Shown here piece by piece: positions 28,018-36,468 of a stretch of 64,000 nt of DNA (the stretch's first letter is position 1; the number at the start of each line of letters is the position of its first letter). The stretch is from Pandoraea capi (lineage in GTDB: Bacteria > Pseudomonadota > Gammaproteobacteria > Burkholderiales > Burkholderiaceae): positions 1 through 64,000 of the forward strand of contig NZ_CABPRV010000002.1 in assembly GCF_902459735.1 (NCBI RefSeq). The letters run 5' to 3'. The notes beneath the pieces were generated by a model. It searched no databases and was not told where the DNA came from. It saw only the letters and a program-made list of their open reading frames with translations. Both the position numbers and the translations under genes were made by a program.

Positions 28018-28384
28018 CTCGGCAGGCAGGCAGACGTCGCCCGAACGGTTGAACGTTTGTCACCGCCGCGTTTAACCGAGGCAGTGACGACGATGCGGCC
28101 GGTGAGGCGGCCAGCGAGGCCCCAGAGCAGGAAAAGCCCACGCGTCGAACAGGTCGTGCCGCCAGAAAACCCTTGAATCATGTTCTGCATAAGACGCGTA
28201 AATGTGTCGGCCGGGCGGCTCGGAGACCGCGCGCCAATGGCACACGGCGACTCCTGGCTTTCCGGCAGACCGCGCGCAAGGCGTGGCCCGACTAGATGCT
28301 CGTGCCCGGTTGCGAGACCGGGTCCTTTGACCTCTAACGGCACCCGCTTTTGAAAATTGAGTGCGGGTTTCACCTATGGTCGGA
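28018..28384. other. Gene-free stretch upstream of the EAL gene
   Basis: I see no convincing gene. It should contain the promoter of the EAL-cyclase-pldA set on the minus strand and the 3' end of the flavoprotein transcript; no clear terminator was found. Confidence 0.5.
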
Positions 28385-29635
28385 TCAGCGCGGACGCGCA
28401 AACCACTCGCGCCCTTTCAACATGAAGTCCCAATAAACCTTTGGCAGCACGTACTTTTTCAGTACCCAGGCAAAACGGTTGGGGTGTGTGCCATCGATTG
28501 GGAATGTAGGGAGAAGTTTCCCGCCATAGCCGAATTCCGCCAGCACGATCTTGCCATGCTCCACCGTGAGCGGACAGGCGCCATATCCGTCGTAATGCAA
28601 TGAAAGGGGGCGGCCGTCCATCGTGGCCAGCAGATTCTCTGCGACGACGACCGCTTGCTTGCGCGCCGCTGCGGCCGTCTTGGCGTTGGGGGCCGAGACG
28701 GCGTCGCCGAGTCCGAACACGTTGGCATAGCGTGCGTGACGCAGCGTTGCCGGATCAACGTCACACCAGCCCGCAGCATCGGCCAGCGGACTCGCGCGCA
28801 ACACGTCCGGTGCACTCTGCGGCGGAACGACATGCAGCAGGTCGAAAGGCTTGTCGACGAATTGCGATTGCCCATCGGCATCGAAGATTTCGAAGCGTGC
28901 AACGCGACGCTCGCCGTCTACCGCGCGCAGATGCGACAGATGGTTCAGCGAGATGCGATATCGCTGCACGTATTCCATCAGTGCCGGGACGTAATCCTTC
29001 ACGCCGAACAGGGCCGGGGCCACCAGATGAAACTCGATATTGGTCTTGTCGAGCACGCTGTTCTGGCGCCAGGTATCGGCCGACAGATACATCGCCTTTT
29101 GCGGTGCGCCGGCGCATTTGATCGGCATCGGCGGTTGCGTGAACAGCGCGTTTCCGCCCTTGAATTCGCGGACCAGCGACCAGGTGTACGGCGCCAGATC
29201 GAAACGATAGTTAGACGTCACGCCGTTGCGACCGAGCGTTTCGCTGAGGCCGTCGATAGCCTCCCAATTCAATTGCAGGCCGGGCGCGACGATAAGAAAC
29301 CGATAGGCGAGGCGGCGACCATCCGAGAGCAGCACTTGCTGATGGTCGGGTGCGAACGCGGTGATCGCGGCCTGAATCCAGTTCACGCCTTCGGGAATGA
29401 CGCTCGACATCGGGCGCGCAGTGCGCGCGGCGTCGAATTCGCCTGCGCCGACGAGCGTCCATGCCGGCTGGTAGTAATGCGTGTCGGCCGGATCCACGAT
29501 CGTGATCGAGAGCGACGGACGACGGCGTTGCAAGCTCGCGGCGACAGAGATGCCTGCGGCACCTGCGCCCATGATGACGATGTCGGCGCTACTTTGCGTC
29601 GCGGGTGCTGGCGTAGCGGATACATCGCTGGACAT
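28385..29635 (-). CDS. Sulfide:quinone oxidoreductase-like flavoprotein
   Basis: A 416-residue FAD protein. The N-terminal dinucleotide fold is IVIMGAGAAGISVAASL; two redox cysteines are visible, Cys174 in PIKCAGAPQK and Cys354 in YGACPLTVEHGKIVLAEF. These blocks match type II sulfide:quinone oxidoreductases, which oxidise sulfide and reduce membrane quinone. The C-terminus (FAWVLKKYVLPKVYWDFMLKGREWF) would sit on the membrane. GGAG lies before the ATG at 29635; an ATG nine codons upstream is less likely. It stands alone, between c-di-GMP and cadmium genes. Confidence 0.87.
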   Translation of the reverse strand: MSSDVSATPAPATQSSADIVIMGAGAAGISVAASLQRRRPSLSITIVDPADTHYYQPAWTLVGAGEFDAARTARPMSSVIPEGVNWIQAAITAFAPDHQQVLLSDGRRLAYRFLIVAPGLQLNWEAIDGLSETLGRNGVTSNYRFDLAPYTWSLVREFKGGNALFTQPPMPIKCAGAPQKAMYLSADTWRQNSVLDKTNIEFHLVAPALFGVKDYVPALMEYVQRYRISLNHLSHLRAVDGERRVARFEIFDADGQSQFVDKPFDLLHVVPPQSAPDVLRASPLADAAGWCDVDPATLRHARYANVFGLGDAVSAPNAKTAAAARKQAVVVAENLLATMDGRPLSLHYDGYGACPLTVEHGKIVLAEFGYGGKLLPTFPIDGTHPNRFAWVLKKYVLPKVYWDFMLKGREWFARPR

Positions 29636-30113
29636 AAGGTCTCCGGCAAAAGAGATAAGCAAGAAATAAAACGGATTACGACATATCGATGCGCATTCGG
29701 CACATGTTCGATGGGCATTCGTTGTCTATCCGATGCGCGTCCCGCTCGAAGTGCAACGTCTCACGTGACGTAGTCACAGCAGCGGATACGAGATGTGCGG
29801 GACATTGTATAGAAACTACGTCGTTTTGCCCCCGTTTTCGCGGGGTAAACGGTGAATTCGCGGTGATTTCGCGGCGCTTTCGGCCAGTGTTTCCACAAAT
29901 CGCTATCACTTCGCTGAGCCGTTCAAAACGCGAAGGCTTGAAGGCTTGCGAAGTGTGAGAGGACGGGGGGGTAAAAATCGCATCGAGTGTGCGATCGTCG
30001 GCGAGGCGACAAGGGCTGATGGAAAACGCCGGGCCATGTTTGCACATCGCCCGGCGGGCCTCGCGAGTCATCCGTTTTGGCAGTGCCGGATCAAGCGGGC
30101 GACGACCTCGGCG
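29636..30113. other. Gene-free stretch between flavoprotein and cadR
   Basis: Frames exist here, but none looks like a protein I can support. The region holds the cadR terminator (30023-30056) and the promoter side of the flavoprotein gene. An AT-richer segment lies at 29640-29720. Confidence 0.5.
30023..30056 (-). terminator. Terminator of cadR
   Basis: On the minus strand, CGCCGGGC/GCCCGGCG arms (8 bp) enclose a smaller ATGT/ACAT stem and are followed by TTTT. It lies about 57 bases after the cadR stop. Confidence 0.7.
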
Positions 30114-30584
30114 TCACGCATGAAGACCGTTGTGTTCGCAGTGAACTTCAATCGGGTCGGCATCGCTGTGACAGGCGCAGGCTTCGCCGTGCGCGCCTTG
30201 CATGAGGGCGCGAAGAATGCCGCAATCGCTCGTCTCGTGACGGCTTTGGCATTGCGCTTGCAGATGCAGTAATTGCTGCTCGAGCGCCTGCAATTCGTGG
30301 ATGCGGGTGTGCACGCGTGCCAGATGCGCTTCGATGAGTTGATTCGCGTCTTCACACGTCACGTTCGTATCGTGCGCCAGTTCGCCGAGACGTTTGGCGT
30401 CGGCCAGCGGCATGTCGAGCGAGCGACAGTGACGGATGAAGCGCAGCGCTTCCAGATGCTCGTCACCGTAGGTGCGATATCCGGCGTCGGTACGGGGCGG
30501 GGGCGGCAGCATGCCGGCCCGCTCGTAATAACGGATGGTTTCGACATCGGTGCCTGCCGCGCGGGCGAGTTCTCCGATCTTCAT
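30114..30584 (-). CDS. cadR: Cd(II)/Pb(II)-responsive MerR-type regulator
   Basis: A 156-residue MerR family protein. It opens MKIGELARAAGTDVETIRYY, with the wing GYRTYGDEHLEALRFIRHCRSLDM and a long dimer helix. Metal-site cysteines Cys77, Cys112 and Cys121 lie almost exactly where CadR of Pseudomonas has them (77, 112, 119). The C-terminus is His/Cys-rich (ACACHSDADPIEVHCEHNGLH), a second metal site in CadR proteins. It is divergent from the cadA-type ATPase with a MerR-style promoter between them. It should activate cadA when Cd, Pb or Zn rises. Confidence 0.93.
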   Translation of the reverse strand: MKIGELARAAGTDVETIRYYERAGMLPPPPRTDAGYRTYGDEHLEALRFIRHCRSLDMPLADAKRLGELAHDTNVTCEDANQLIEAHLARVHTRIHELQALEQQLLHLQAQCQSRHETSDCGILRALMQGAHGEACACHSDADPIEVHCEHNGLHA

Positions 30585-30586
30585 AC

Positions 30587-30617
30587 TTGACTCCGTAGTC
30601 ACTACAGGGTTTTGAAT
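30587..30617 (+). promoter_or_regulatory. MerR-type cadA promoter with CadR operator
   Basis: A -35 box TTGACT (30587-30592) and a -10-like TTGAAT (30612-30617) are 19 bases apart, the overlong spacing that MerR proteins correct by twisting DNA. The spacer holds a dyad, ACTCCGTAG-TCA-CTACAGGGT (30590-30610), with two mismatches. cadR starts just beside it on the other strand. Confidence 0.85.
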
Positions 30618-30652
30618 GAAGGGTAACACGAATCATGTAACCAGGAGTTCAC

Positions 30653-33127
30653 ATGTCCAACCCCTCGGATTCGGTCCGTCTGGCGGGCGCGACGGCGGTG
30701 CAGCGCAAGATGCCCGGCCAGATGAACGTGCCCGATCAGCCGCCGTGCTGCGATCACGGGCACTCGCACGGTCACGAGCCCCAAGCCCGCTCGGCATCTC
30801 ATTCCCGCGGAGATGCCCACGATCACGCGCAAGGCCGCGATCATGGTCACGACCACGACCACGACCACGCGCATGTCGATGGCGCGGCTTCCCACACGCA
30901 TGGCGGGACGTCGTGTTGCGCAGGTGCGGCAAGTCTCGCGCCCCCTGAGCCGGTGCCGGACAACGGTGCACCGCAAGCGCGTTTTCGTATCGATCAGATG
31001 GATTGCCCGACGGAAGAGCGTCTGATTCGCGATCAGCTCGAACGTCAACCGGGCATCGATGCCCTGTATTTCAATCTGCTCAAGCGAGAATTGACGGTCG
31101 TTTTCGACGCACAGGCCTCCGCCGCAGACATTGCCCGTCAGAGCGACGCGGCTGCGCAGACGCTTCGCAAACTGGGTATGACGCCTGTGCCGTTGACCGG
31201 TGCCAACGCCAACGCCGCACCGCCGCCGGCGAGTCGCAAGCATGACGTCGCAGGCCTCATCGCGGGCGGCGTGCTGGCCGCTGCGAGCGAAATTGCGGTC
31301 TGGTCGGGGGTGCCGGAGCATAGCCCCTGGGTCGGTGCGATGGTGGTCGCGGCCATTCTGGCTTGCGGTCTGCCGACGCTCAAAAAGGGCTGGATCGCGC
31401 TGCGTCACTTCACGCTCAACATCCACTTCCTGATGTCGTTGGCCGTGACCGGTGCGATGCTCATCGGCCAGTGGCCCGAAGCCGCAATGGTGATCGTGCT
31501 CTTCGCGTTGTCCGAAAAGCTCGAAGCGGCGTCGCTGACCCGTGCCCGCCGCGCTGTCGAAGCGCTCATGCGACTGGCGCCGGATCAGGCGTCGGTCGAG
31601 CACGCCGACGGCAGTTGGGCGGACGTGCCTGCGGCATCGCTAGCCGTCGGCTCGCGCGTGCGTGCCCGACCGGGTGAACGGATTGCGATCGACGGCGTGA
31701 TCGAGCAGGGCAGTTCTGCCTTGAATCAGGCGTCGATCACGGGGGAGAGTGTGCCGGTCGACAAGACCGTGGGCGACGACGTCTTCGCAGGCAGCATCAA
31801 CGAAAGCGGTCTGATCGTGTATCGCACGAGCGTGGCGCCTGGCGATACCACGCTGGCGCGCATCGTGCGAATCGTCGAGACCGCGCAGCAGCAACGTTCG
31901 CCGACACAGCGTTTCGTCGACAAGTTCTCGCGCATCTACACCCCGGTCGTCGTGCTTTGCGCCTTGCTGGTGGCGCTGGTGCCGCCGTTGGCGTTCGGTC
32001 TGGCATGGGCGCCGTGGATCTACAAGGCGCTTGTGATGCTCGTGATCGCCTGTCCGTGTGCGCTGGTGCTTTCCACGCCGGTCACCGTTGTGAGCGGCCT
32101 GACGGCGGCGGCGCGCGCCGGGATTCTGATCAAGGGTGGGGCGTTTCTGGAGAGCGGGCGTCTGATTCAAACCGTCGCGCTGGACAAGACCGGGACGCTC
32201 ACGCGCGGTGAGCCAAAACTGACGGATGTCGTGCCCCTGGGCGAGGCGTCGCGCGATGAGGTTCTGAGGCTGGCCGCAGCGCTAGATGCACAGACGACCC
32301 ACCCGATTGCCCGCGCGGTTGTCGATGGCTATGCGCAGTCGGCGGAGTCGGCGCAGGCAGCATCAGGCGCGTTGCCGCCGGTCACCGATTTTGAAGCGCT
32401 GCCGGGCATGGGCGTGAAGGGGCGCGTCGGTCAGACGCTGTACTACCTCGGCAATCACCGCCTGATCGAATCGCTCGGTGTGTGCAATGCCAATGTCGAA
32501 GCGGAACTGGCGCGTCTCGAAGCGCAGGCTCGCACCGCGATCGTGCTGGCCAGTGAAACGCAGGCGCTGGCGGTGCTCGCCGTGGCCGACACCTTGCGTG
32601 AGGAGAGCCGGGAGGCGATTGCGCGACTCGCAAAGATGGGTGTCAGAACCGTGATGCTGACCGGCGACAACCGGGCGACCGCGCAAGTGATCGGTGAGCA
32701 GGCCGGAGTCACCGACGTGCGTGCCGAGATGCTGCCCGAGGATAAATGGCAGGCGGTGTCGTCGCTGCGCGAAACGTATGGTCACGTGGGAATGGTGGGC
32801 GACGGCATCAACGATGCGCCAGCCCTCGCAGCCGCCGACGTCGGGTTTGCGATGGGTGTGACGGGCACCGACAGCGCGCTCGAAACGGCGGATGTGACGT
32901 TGATGGACGACGATTTGCGCAAACTGCCGGCGTTCCTTGCGCTGTCGAAACGTTCGGCAACGGTGCTCAAGCAGAACATCGCGGCGGCGCTGGCGATCAA
33001 GACCGTCTTCTTCACGCTGGCGATTGTGGGGCTGACCTCGCTCTGGATGGCAGTGTTCGCCGACGTCGGCGCCAGTCTGCTGGTGATCGCGAACGGCATG
33101 CGCCTGCTGCGCACGAAAGTGGCGTGA
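30653..33127 (+). CDS. cadA: Cd/Zn/Pb-exporting P1B-type ATPase
   Basis: An 824-residue inner-membrane pump that expels Cd, Zn or Pb from the cytosol using ATP. It has a His-rich N-terminus (about 33-85, many HGH/HDHDH units), one heavy-metal-associated domain, eight membrane segments, TGES at 363-366, the metal-site Cys467-Pro-Cys469, phosphorylated Asp511 in DKTGTLT, a TTHP motif and GDGINDAPAL near 716. The metal domain has QMDCPTEE, one Cys instead of CxxC; Glu may complete the site. CPC and the cadR neighbour point to soft divalent metals, not copper. Confidence 0.93.
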   Translation: MSNPSDSVRLAGATAVQRKMPGQMNVPDQPPCCDHGHSHGHEPQARSASHSRGDAHDHAQGRDHGHDHDHDHAHVDGAASHTHGGTSCCAGAASLAPPEPVPDNGAPQARFRIDQMDCPTEERLIRDQLERQPGIDALYFNLLKRELTVVFDAQASAADIARQSDAAAQTLRKLGMTPVPLTGANANAAPPPASRKHDVAGLIAGGVLAAASEIAVWSGVPEHSPWVGAMVVAAILACGLPTLKKGWIALRHFTLNIHFLMSLAVTGAMLIGQWPEAAMVIVLFALSEKLEAASLTRARRAVEALMRLAPDQASVEHADGSWADVPAASLAVGSRVRARPGERIAIDGVIEQGSSALNQASITGESVPVDKTVGDDVFAGSINESGLIVYRTSVAPGDTTLARIVRIVETAQQQRSPTQRFVDKFSRIYTPVVVLCALLVALVPPLAFGLAWAPWIYKALVMLVIACPCALVLSTPVTVVSGLTAAARAGILIKGGAFLESGRLIQTVALDKTGTLTRGEPKLTDVVPLGEASRDEVLRLAAALDAQTTHPIARAVVDGYAQSAESAQAASGALPPVTDFEALPGMGVKGRVGQTLYYLGNHRLIESLGVCNANVEAELARLEAQARTAIVLASETQALAVLAVADTLREESREAIARLAKMGVRTVMLTGDNRATAQVIGEQAGVTDVRAEMLPEDKWQAVSSLRETYGHVGMVGDGINDAPALAAADVGFAMGVTGTDSALETADVTLMDDDLRKLPAFLALSKRSATVLKQNIAAALAIKTVFFTLAIVGLTSLWMAVFADVGASLLVIANGMRLLRTKVA

Positions 33128-33168
33128 AAGCGGCTGCGGCTGGTTTTGGTTTATGACCGGGGTGACGC

Positions 33169-34227
33169 TTAATCCCGACGCATGCCACGCTCGAGCGCGT
33201 GGGCGTCGGGCAACTGGCACAGAGCGTGTGCCGCCCGGCTGGTGGCATTGACGATGATCGTGTCCAGACGCCCCGTGAGCGTGTCGCGTTGCTCGGCGGC
33301 AATCGGTGCGTCCTCGAGAACACGCTGGGCGACGACGGCATCGTTGAGATGGCCGAGCAACGTTTGCGCAGCCCGCAATGTGTCCTGATAGGGCGTACGA
33401 ATCGACTTGCGCATCCAGGGCGTCAACGCCTCGGCACTGTAGCGCGCCTGTTTGATCTTCACGCGCAACGCATGCAATTGCCCCGTATCGAGCATGGCCA
33501 TCTGTCGACAATCGGGAAATAGCGCAATGTAGCGTTCGCGAAGCACATTGTGCGCATGCTTCGTGAGCGCCCGGGGCTGTTTGCCGGGCGTACGAGCGGG
33601 GCGTCGCAATGCTTTCGCCGCCCGAGCATCGGCGCGGCCGTCATCCCGAATTCCGAACGCCTCGATCAGCAGCGCATGCAGTGCGCATTGTCGTTCGCTG
33701 GTCAGCGCCAGCGCAGCCTGCTCGCGCGCGTCGCTGCGAAGCCTGGAGAGATGGGCATCGATCGCTATCCAGTCGACGTCCGGGTATTCGAGGCGAAGCG
33801 CCGGTAGTGTCTCGCCAGTCAGAACGTCGGCGTCGCGGGCCGGCCCCATCGAATGGCCGAGCCATCGCAACTCCGCTTTCAGTCGACGATGCCAGCGAGG
33901 CTTCAGCCATGGGGAAAAGACATCGATCAACGCGCGCAGACGACGTGTCGCAATGCGCAACTGATGCACCGCTTCTGGGGGAATGTCTTCAACGCCACTG
34001 GTGTCTGCCGACGCTTGCGGCAATGCGGGCCAATGCGCCAGTGGCGCGGCGGCGAGGGTCACTATCAGGCGGGATGCCGACATTCGACGCATTCGTGCAG
34101 CGCCGGGCATTGCAACGTCTTCCGTCGCGCCAGTGCCGAGGGCCGAGCGTGCTTCAGAGGAGGCTTGGGAGGCGATGGGGGAGGCGGCGGTAGCCGCTAT
34201 CGGCGCGCGTGTCATGTCACGCAACAT
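33169..34227 (-). CDS. CHAD domain protein
   Basis: A 352-residue protein whose residues from about 80 on form a CHAD domain, an alpha-helical bundle rich in conserved His and Arg. Characteristic stretches are AVHQLRIATRRLRALIDVFSPWL, GPARDADVL and LHALRVKIKQARYSAEAL. CHAD proteins bind inorganic polyphosphate and may sit on polyphosphate granules. Many CHAD proteins carry a CYTH triphosphatase domain; this one does not. The first 75 residues are Ala/Ser-rich and may be disordered or mis-started (a second Met is at residue 5). It is convergent with cadA. Confidence 0.8.
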   Translation of the reverse strand: MLRDMTRAPIAATAASPIASQASSEARSALGTGATEDVAMPGAARMRRMSASRLIVTLAAAPLAHWPALPQASADTSGVEDIPPEAVHQLRIATRRLRALIDVFSPWLKPRWHRRLKAELRWLGHSMGPARDADVLTGETLPALRLEYPDVDWIAIDAHLSRLRSDAREQAALALTSERQCALHALLIEAFGIRDDGRADARAAKALRRPARTPGKQPRALTKHAHNVLRERYIALFPDCRQMAMLDTGQLHALRVKIKQARYSAEALTPWMRKSIRTPYQDTLRAAQTLLGHLNDAVVAQRVLEDAPIAAEQRDTLTGRLDTIIVNATSRAAHALCQLPDAHALERGMRRD

Positions 34228-34439
34228 AGCATAACTGCGCGGGGTCGCAGCGCCGTGAGGTTTGCGTCATGTCAACCTGAGTCAACATCGCGTCGCGGGC
34301 GCCCGGTTTCCGAGAATCGGTGCGCAGGCCACCCGCGAGGCACGCAGCGTCACATCAGTCGTGGACCTCGGAAGAGGATGACGTGACGCCTTCTCATTGC
34401 TGCGCACTACCTGATGTGAAAACGGGCGCAAATGCGAGC

Positions 34440-34470
34440 AAAAAAGATAGGCCGACCCGGAGGCCGGCCT
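34440..34470 (-). terminator. Terminator of the HU gene
   Basis: On the minus strand a 9-base stem (AGGCCGGCC pairing with GGTCGGCCT, one G-U) with a 4-base loop is followed by ATCTTTTTT. It begins 15 bases after the HU stop. Confidence 0.9.
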
Positions 34471-34484
34471 GCGCGCAACTGGTT

Positions 34485-34763
34485 TTACTTCTTGTTCACG
34501 GCGTCCTTGAACGCCTTGCCAGCCGTGAACTTCACGGTCTTGGCTGCCGGGATCTTGATCGCTTCGCCGGTCTTCGGGTTGCGGCCGGTACGCGCAGCAC
34601 GCTTGCCCGAACCGAACGAGCCGAAGCCGATCAACTGGACTGCATCACCCTTCGCGACAGCCTTCTTGATGACTTCGATCAGCGTGTCGATGGTCTCGCC
34701 AGTCTGAGCCTTGCTTGCACCCGTTTGGCCGGCGACGGCGTCGATCAGTTCCTGTTTGTTCAT
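34485..34763 (-). CDS. hupB: DNA-binding protein HU
   Basis: A 92-residue histone-like HU protein: [40 protein letters not shown], the DNA-binding arm [20 protein letters not shown] with its Pro intercalator, then GKAFKDAVN. It bends and compacts DNA as a dimer. AAGGGA before the ATG at 34763 fixes the start. It is a single gene with its own terminator. The neighbours lon and ppiD usually seen in proteobacteria are not visible here. Confidence 0.96.
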   Translation of the reverse strand: MNKQELIDAVAGQTGASKAQTGETIDTLIEVIKKAVAKGDAVQLIGFGSFGSGKRAARTGRNPKTGEAIKIPAAKTVKFTAGKAFKDAVNKK

Positions 34764-35271
34764 GTGTGTTTCCCTTGAGAGGTGGTGAATACCGGCGACA
34801 ACTCTAACACTTTCGTCATTTGACGAGTGTCGGTGTTGTATCCGCGCCATAAGGCACGCGGCACACGCCAGAATGTCGCCTTCGCGATACGTCACATAAA
34901 CATGATCCGAAGAGGGTTTCCGTGACATATCGAGAGGGCTCCGGCACTGGCCGGGCAGCCGCATTATAGAGCCTTCGGCAGGCTGTGGGCCAGTCCTGAC
35001 AACGGTTTGCGGCGATTTTGTTGTGCGACGCCCCGTACTTTCTTGTTCTTGATGATAAAACCCCGGTAACTGCGGGCATCTCCGGTCATACCTCCTCGCA
35101 ATCCCTTGCTGGGCGGGCTTTGGGAGTTTCCCTAGCCTTTGGGGGCTTGCGCATGCGGGTGTCTTTTGGTTGCGATTTACGGCGAGTTTCGGGTGAACGT
35201 CTAAAATTCATTCGGGTGTCATCTCCGATGGCTAGCTTTGCGGCGCCGTTAGCCATCAAGGAATTCCCGCC
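34764..35271. other. Divergent gene-free stretch between HU and phosphodiesterase
   Basis: No gene supported. It should carry the strong HU promoter on the minus strand. A hairpin-like dyad with nested arms ACACT/AGTGT and CGTCA/TGACG lies at 34807-34830, 45 bases before the HU start, and could be an operator or an RNA leader stem. Confidence 0.5.
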
Positions 35272-36099
35272 ATGCTGCTCTGCCAGATCACCGATCTCCA
35301 CGTCACGCGTCCCGGCGCGCTGGCTTGCGGTCGTGTCGACACGGCGCTTGCCCTGCGTCGGGCGATCGCCACGATCAACCGCTGGACACCGCGCCCCGAC
35401 GCGGTCATCGCCACCGGTGACCTGATCGATACGCCGCATCTATCGGAATACGAAGCACTTCGCGAGTGTCTCTCGGCACTCGACATTCCGTTGTATCTGG
35501 TCGTCGGCAATCACGATCATCGCGCAGGGCTGCGCGATGCGTTTCCGGATCATGCTTACCTGCGCAGCGGTGGCGAATTCGTTCAGTACCGTATCGATCT
35601 GGGACCGGTCACTGTTTTGGCTCTCGATACACAAGATCCGCCAGGCGCAGGCGGGCACTTGTGCGAGACGCGGCTGCACTGGCTCGACGAACAGCTTCGC
35701 GCCTGCGAAGGCCGCCCCACGATCATCGCGATGCATCATCCGCCGTTCGACACGGGCATCGAGTTCATGGACGGCTATGGCCTGTCGGCGCAGGGCCGGG
35801 CGGGCTTCGCGCGCGTGGCGTCGCGCTACCGCCACATCGAACGCGTGATCTGCGGGCATCTGCATCGCAGCATTCAGGCGAGCGTGGAGGGCGCTCCCGG
35901 CATCATGGCGAGTACGTGCGTGTCGACCGCGCATCAGATCACGCTGGGCCTCACGCCAGGGGCGCCCGGATCGATCACGCTCGAACCGCCCGGGTTCGCC
36001 ATGCACCTATGGCGGCCGGGGGCTGGTGTGCGTACCCATCTGGCCTATGCCGGACCCTTCGACGGGCCGTACACCTTCGAAGGTAAATCGGTATCCTGA
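35272..36099 (+). CDS. Calcineurin-like cyclic-nucleotide-type phosphodiesterase
   Basis: A 275-residue cytosolic metallophosphoesterase. All two-metal motifs of the class are visible: DLH (ITDLHVTRPG) at residue 8, GDLID near 49, GNHDHR near 78, the MHHPPFD block near 160, and GHLH near 199. It most resembles CpdA/GpdQ-type class III phosphodiesterases that cleave cAMP or small phosphodiesters. No partner gene is near to narrow the substrate. The start at 35272 gives MLLCQITDLH, the normal family opening. Confidence 0.87.
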   Translation: MLLCQITDLHVTRPGALACGRVDTALALRRAIATINRWTPRPDAVIATGDLIDTPHLSEYEALRECLSALDIPLYLVVGNHDHRAGLRDAFPDHAYLRSGGEFVQYRIDLGPVTVLALDTQDPPGAGGHLCETRLHWLDEQLRACEGRPTIIAMHHPPFDTGIEFMDGYGLSAQGRAGFARVASRYRHIERVICGHLHRSIQASVEGAPGIMASTCVSTAHQITLGLTPGAPGSITLEPPGFAMHLWRPGAGVRTHLAYAGPFDGPYTFEGKSVS

Positions 36100-36468
36100 A
36101 GGATTCATGCGGGTTGGCGGCACGAAAAATAGGGGACGAAAGTAGGACTCGGCGTGTGTAAAGTGCATTCCCATCAAACAGACGAGATCAGTTCGGATCA
36201 GCAGTCAAAGGCCGTCCCGGCATGCAGCATTCGCGGGACGGGAACGACGGATCTTTCCAAAAGAACTGTCGATCCGTGGCCCCGACCCAGGCATGAGTGA
36301 AAAGGCCGGGCAGGGCACCTTCTGATAACGGGGAATCATGCAGACCGCCATCGCGCAATCCTTGCGCGTTCGCCCGCATTGCGCGGGCATATCGATGGCT
36401 TGCGATCGCGCGGCGTGCGGTAGTCGGCACGCGGGTACCCGGTTGAACCCCATTTCCGCGAACGCCAC
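36100..36468. other. Gene-free stretch upstream of pelD
   Basis: No gene is supported, and no trace of pelA, pelB or pelC is seen. It should hold the promoter of the pelDEFG set. A clear hairpin lies at 36212-36241. Two short GC-rich frames here resemble nothing. Confidence 0.55.
36212..36241. repeat. Inverted repeat upstream of pelD
   Basis: Perfect 8-base arms CCGTCCCG and CGGGACGG surround a 14-base loop. There is no T-run. It may end the phosphodiesterase transcript or control pelD; its core resembles the repeat at 2101-2143. Confidence 0.45.

Noticed and set aside
28014-28373. 119-codon minus-strand frame upstream of the EAL gene
   Set aside because: Composition is mixed and unlike neighbours; a second frame over the same bases looks equally good, so neither is supported.
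29676-30071. 131-codon minus-strand frame between the flavoprotein and cadR
   Set aside because: Crosses the cadR terminator hairpin, no ribosome site, no recognisable fold or family.
35018-35425. 135-codon plus-strand frame before the phosphodiesterase
   Set aside because: Overlaps the start of the certain phosphodiesterase in another frame and has no homology.
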